This document shows positions 59,538 through 64,000 of a DNA stretch of 64,000 nt, piece by piece. Positions within the stretch are counted from its first letter, which is position 1. Every line of letters begins with the position of its first letter. Below the pieces are notes generated by a model. That model saw only the letters and a list, made by a program, of their open reading frames with translations. It searched no databases and was not told the origin of the DNA. Source of the DNA: Williamsia limnetica (GTDB lineage Bacteria > Actinomycetota > Actinomycetes > Mycobacteriales > Mycobacteriaceae); NCBI RefSeq assembly GCF_003217475.1, contig NZ_QJSP01000010.1, positions 216,375 through 280,374 on the forward strand, in the 5' to 3' direction. A program made the position numbers and the translations under genes.

Positions 59538-60341
59538 TCAGAAGAGATCGTTGACCCGACGGTATTCCTCTTCGCCGTCGAACTCGATCCGAACCTTTTC
59601 TCCGGTGGATACGAAGTTCGGGGTGATGCTCTCGACCACCCGGTCGGCAGCAAGTGCGTCGTTGACACTGTCGTACTTCGACAGTTCCTTCAACTGGGTC
59701 CAGGTTGGTGGCAGTAAGAAGTGCTTTCCGTCATCCCACGACGCGATCGCCGCCTGCGGGGTCGCCCAACCGGTCTCGGACGCCTCGGTGGTCTCACCGT
59801 CAGCAGTCTGTCCCTCCGGCAAGACGGCGAGAAAGAACCGTGTGTCGTAGCGACGCTTCTCTCCGAGCGGGGTGATCCAGTGCGCGAGCGGGCGAAGCAG
59901 GTCCGCACGCAGCGAGAGGCCGGCCTCGCGCAGGAACTGCGCAAACGACAGCGACTTGTCGACGAGCCCGGCACGCTCTGCGGTCAGTTGCGACGTGTCG
60001 GGGAAGCTGCCGTCGTGCCGCGCGGCCAAGAGCACGCCGCATTCTTCGAAGAGTTCGCGGACCGCCGCGCAGACCAGCGCCTGGGCAGTCGCAGGTTCGG
60101 TGTGGAACTGCTTCGCCCACCAGTGCTCGTCGGGTCCGGTCCAGGCCAGGTCGACTTCGGCGTCGCGGGGGTCGACACCACCGCCGGGGAACACGGTCAT
60201 GCCGCCGGCGAACTCCATCTGTTTCACCCGCCGCATCAGGAACACCTCGATGGGCGCGCTTTCCCCGGCCCGCACGAGCACTACGGTCGCCGCGTCCCGC
60301 ATGGGCACTGATTCGGGGTCGTCGACGATGGTGAACGTCAT
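59538..60341 (-). CDS. Nudix-family hydrolase (CoA/NAD-type long form)
   Basis: A 267-residue Nudix protein. The box is split by an insertion: MTVFPGGGVDPRDAE precedes, and CAAVRELFEECGVLL supplies the REx2EE catalytic core. This long insertion is typical of the NUDT19/RP2 type, which may cleave CoA derivatives. Matches Rv3040c. Its ATG overlaps the ABC gene stop (ATGA). Confidence 0.88.
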   Translation of the reverse strand: MTFTIVDDPESVPMRDAATVVLVRAGESAPIEVFLMRRVKQMEFAGGMTVFPGGGVDPRDAEVDLAWTGPDEHWWAKQFHTEPATAQALVCAAVRELFEECGVLLAARHDGSFPDTSQLTAERAGLVDKSLSFAQFLREAGLSLRADLLRPLAHWITPLGEKRRYDTRFFLAVLPEGQTADGETTEASETGWATPQAAIASWDDGKHFLLPPTWTQLKELSKYDSVNDALAADRVVESITPNFVSTGEKVRIEFDGEEEYRRVNDLF

Positions 60342-61168
60342 TCGGCGCGCCTCCGGTGTCCGCCTGCGGCACGTGCCCGCCGGGCAAAGAACCGGCCATC
60401 GGCCTTGTCCAGAGCGATGGACTGGCTGAACGCACTCGACAGGTTCTCGGCGGTGATGACGTCTTCGATCAGGCCTTGAGCCACGACCAGACCCTCCTTG
60501 AGCAACATCGCGTGAGTGAACCCGATCGGGATCTCTTCGACATGATGCGTCACCAGGACGGTCGCCGGGGCGTCGGGGTCGGCCGCCAGGACCGCGAGCC
60601 GGGCCACCAGTTCCTCGCGTCCGCCGAGGTCCAGGCCGGCGGCGGGCTCATCGAGCAACAGCAATTCTGGGTTGATCATCAGGGCACGCGCGACGAGCAC
60701 GCGTTTGCGTTCGCCTTCCGAGAGCGTGCCGAAGGTGCGGTCGGCAAGATGCTCGGCGCCCATCGATTCGAGCATTTCGAGCGCCTGATCGCGATCGACG
60801 TCGTCGTACGTCTCTTTCCAACGGCCGAGCACCGCGTAGCCGGCGGAGATGACGAGATCACTGACGATCTCCCGCTCCGGAATCCGCTCACCGAGCAAAG
60901 CGGAAGTCACACCGATCCTGGTGGTCAGCTCACGAACCTCGGTCCGGCCGACGGGTTCACCGAGCAAGAAGGCGCTGCCGCTGGAGGGGTGGGTCTCGGC
61001 GGCGGCCATCCGCATCAGCGATGTCTTGCCCGCGCCGTTGGGTCCGAGGATGACCCACCGTTCGTCCAGTTCGACTTTCCAGGAGATGGGCCCGACGAGT
61101 GTGTTCCCGCCGCGCCGCAACGCCACGTCCTCGAAGTCGATCAGTAGGTCTGGATCCGTTTCACGCAC
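60338..61168 (-). CDS. ABC transporter ATP-binding protein without membrane partner
   Basis: A 276-residue ATPase with Walker A GPNGAGKTS, signature LSEGERKRV, Walker B LLLLDEPAAGLDL and H-loop VTHHVEEI. It is most like the ModF/photorepair-type soluble ATPases. Corresponds to Rv3041c. No permease is encoded nearby. A GTG at 61186 would add six residues; both starts have poor ribosome-binding sites. Confidence 0.88.
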   Translation of the reverse strand: MRETDPDLLIDFEDVALRRGGNTLVGPISWKVELDERWVILGPNGAGKTSLMRMAAAETHPSSGSAFLLGEPVGRTEVRELTTRIGVTSALLGERIPEREIVSDLVISAGYAVLGRWKETYDDVDRDQALEMLESMGAEHLADRTFGTLSEGERKRVLVARALMINPELLLLDEPAAGLDLGGREELVARLAVLAADPDAPATVLVTHHVEEIPIGFTHAMLLKEGLVVAQGLIEDVITAENLSSAFSQSIALDKADGRFFARRARAAGGHRRRAE

Positions 61169-61261
61169 CCCCCTATCGTGCCGCACCGCGACAGAACTGA
61201 CCGTCCGATGCCGAGAGTGTCGCCAAATCCGCCGATCGGAGTATGCGGCTGTACCCGAAGG

Positions 61262-61705
61262 TCAGCCCATCGCAAAATCGGCAAAATCGAAGCCGGGCAC
61301 CACAATACAACTCACCAACGACGGTTCGTCTCCGCGCGGGGTGGCGCGTTGCCACTGGCCCGGCGTCACGACGTACTGCGGGTGCTGCCCGGCGAGAACA
61401 TCGGAACCCACCAGCACCGTGTGCTCGTTCACCGGTGCGCTGCCCTGGCCACCCAAGCCGAGTGTGACCGGAGATCCCCGGTGATGCAGCCAGATCTCGG
61501 CGCTGCGCACGGTATGCCACGCAGAGTGCTGGCCGGGCAGGAGCAGGAACAAGATCGCCGTCCCGGCGGAGCGCTCTCCGGGATACCCGTCGGGTAGCGC
61601 CGATGTGGGAATGGTCAGGTCGCTGACCCACGTCTGCCGATAGAAACCCCCTTCGGGGTGCGGTTCCAGTCCGAGGTCGACGGCCCAATCCGGCAGCTGT
61701 GTCAT
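61262..61705 (-). CDS. Cupin-fold DUF985 protein
   Basis: A 147-residue cupin of the DUF985 family, with the typical LGLEPHPEGGFYRQTW start, SAGTAILFLLLPGQHSAWHTVRSAEIW and VPGFDFADF end. It may bind a sugar or metal. No reaction is known. It lies between the PTH2-like gene and the ABC gene on the same strand. Confidence 0.88.
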   Translation of the reverse strand: MTQLPDWAVDLGLEPHPEGGFYRQTWVSDLTIPTSALPDGYPGERSAGTAILFLLLPGQHSAWHTVRSAEIWLHHRGSPVTLGLGGQGSAPVNEHTVLVGSDVLAGQHPQYVVTPGQWQRATPRGDEPSLVSCIVVPGFDFADFAMG

Positions 61706-61714
61706 GGGCCCAGA

Positions 61715-62512
61715 TTAGTCCGGCGTCGGCCCTTCGCCGCGACTCGTCTCGGCGATCACGGTCACCGAACCAGGCGCGATCTCGGTGAACCCCGCGTCCC
61801 GGACCGCGACCGCCGTTCCCACGGCATCCGCTGCCAGGAGCCGATCCCAGTTGCCCGCGGATGCGTCACGAACCGAGACCGGGCATCCGGCCGAAAACCA
61901 TTGCTCGGCCGACTTTTGATCCATCAGTTTGACGGCCAGCATCGAGGCGTGACCGACCTGCGCCGCGAGCTTCCCGACGGTCATCTCCAGCGTCGGGTTC
62001 ACCCACAGCACCGGGCCGTCCGTGGTCGGACTGCCTGCGGTGTCCCCGGAGATTTCCGTACCCCCGATCTGCAGACGGGCTATTCGCTTGTCGGTCTCCC
62101 CCACCGGACCGGGCACGATGGCTCTGGCCATCGCCGTCCCACAGGTCGCCGTCACTCCTGGAACGTCTTGCGCCGCTTCCCAGTGTGCCCCGCGCGCACG
62201 CCGGGCGATTTTCCTGATCCGCGCATCACACCAGGCGTCCATGGGCCCGGCCCACGGGCCGTCGCCGCCACTGCGCTCGTCGAGACACAGCAGTGCGACC
62301 GCCGATGCCGCGGCATTGAGCAGATCTGTGCGATCCGGTTGCTCCGCCTTCGGGATGTGCAGCACCATCTGCATGGCGAGCACCTTGCCCGGATCCGGCG
62401 GATCACTGTGCCCGCCAATGTATTCGACCAGGCGAGCAAACCTCTCCGCGAACGTTGACGGCTGAGCCTGGGCTGGCTGCGCCTGCGAGGAGTCGAACGG
62501 GTCAGGATCCAT
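61715..62512 (-). CDS. PTH2-like peptidyl-tRNA hydrolase domain protein
   Basis: A 265-residue protein. The C-terminal ~100 residues have the PTH2 pattern VGKLAAQVGHASMLAV (compare KGKxAAQxxHA), with W-x2-G-C-P and a VIAETSRGEGPTPD ending. The N-terminal half is helical and unfamiliar. The first ~18 residues are Gln/Pro/Ala-rich. PTH2 enzymes release tRNA from stalled peptides in archaea and eukaryotes; activity of this actinobacterial type is not established. It lies two bases after the serB stop. Confidence 0.78.
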   Translation of the reverse strand: MDPDPFDSSQAQPAQAQPSTFAERFARLVEYIGGHSDPPDPGKVLAMQMVLHIPKAEQPDRTDLLNAAASAVALLCLDERSGGDGPWAGPMDAWCDARIRKIARRARGAHWEAAQDVPGVTATCGTAMARAIVPGPVGETDKRIARLQIGGTEISGDTAGSPTTDGPVLWVNPTLEMTVGKLAAQVGHASMLAVKLMDQKSAEQWFSAGCPVSVRDASAGNWDRLLAADAVGTAVAVRDAGFTEIAPGSVTVIAETSRGEGPTPD

Positions 62513-62514
62513 GA

Positions 62515-64000
<1,486 letters not shown>

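Overview
This is a GC-rich, gene-dense actinobacterial chromosome segment. Gene content and order follow the Mycobacterium tuberculosis block that runs from ppk1 (Rv2984) to ctaD (Rv3043c). Landmarks are ppk-mutT1-hupB-leuDC, gltX with tRNA-Gln/Glu, leuB-serA, ilvC-ilvN-ilvB, gatCAB/pfkA, ligA, mnmA-iscS, etfBA, the methylglucose lipopolysaccharide-type cluster and serB. HU with a long PAKKA tail, the MGLP-type genes and SerB with ACT domains point to Mycobacteriales. A Gordonia-like genus is my best guess, but I cannot prove the genus from sequence alone. No phage, insertion sequence or CRISPR array was seen.

Layout. 1-4 kb: end of a CofC-like gene, ppk, mutT1, hupB. 4-7.7 kb: leuCD with a divergent IclR regulator, then a flavin-fold protein. 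7.7-11 kb: small ORF, lipoprotein, tRNA-Glu and tRNA-Gln, gltX. 10.6-13.6 kb: hydrolase, FAH-family protein, MFS. 13.7-24 kb: leuB, serA, a secreted trypsin-like protease, a repeat-rich non-coding element, ilvC-ilvN-ilvB with a leader-peptide attenuator, and ilvD. 24-35 kb: DoxX, LppZ-like lipoprotein, gatB, pfkA, an accessory insert (two-component system, phospholipase A2-like protein, membrane hydrolase), gatA, gatC. 35-45 kb: small accessory genes, ACT protein, ligA, MetE-like protein, mnmA, iscS and an OlsA/OlsB-like acyltransferase pair. 45-51.5 kb: etfBA and the MGLP-type cluster. 51.6-64 kb: PQQ-repeat lipoprotein, methyltransferases, secreted HNH nuclease, TipA-like MerR regulator, FBP protein, enoyl-CoA hydratase, stand-alone PrimPol, Nudix, ABC ATPase, cupin, PTH2-like protein, serB and the end of ctaD.

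Functional links. Branched-chain amino-acid synthesis is almost complete here (ilvBN, ilvC, ilvD, leuCD, leuB; leuA and the transaminase are outside). It carries at least two visible controls: an IclR-type switch at leuC, and a ribosome-mediated attenuator at ilvB whose leader peptide contains Ile-Leu-Val-Leu. GltX, tRNA-Gln and GatCAB together make the indirect Gln-tRNA route. IscS and MnmA form a sulfur relay to tRNA.

The least ordinary material is non-coding. At least five, probably seven, long palindromic elements sit at gene 3' ends, some sharing a CGCCCAGGTGG-type centre while their outer arms differ but stay self-complementary. A 281-bp element bounded by ~31-bp inverted repeats holds two 83-bp tandem copies. 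A MerR-type promoter with a 19-bp spacer lies directly beside one of the palindromes.
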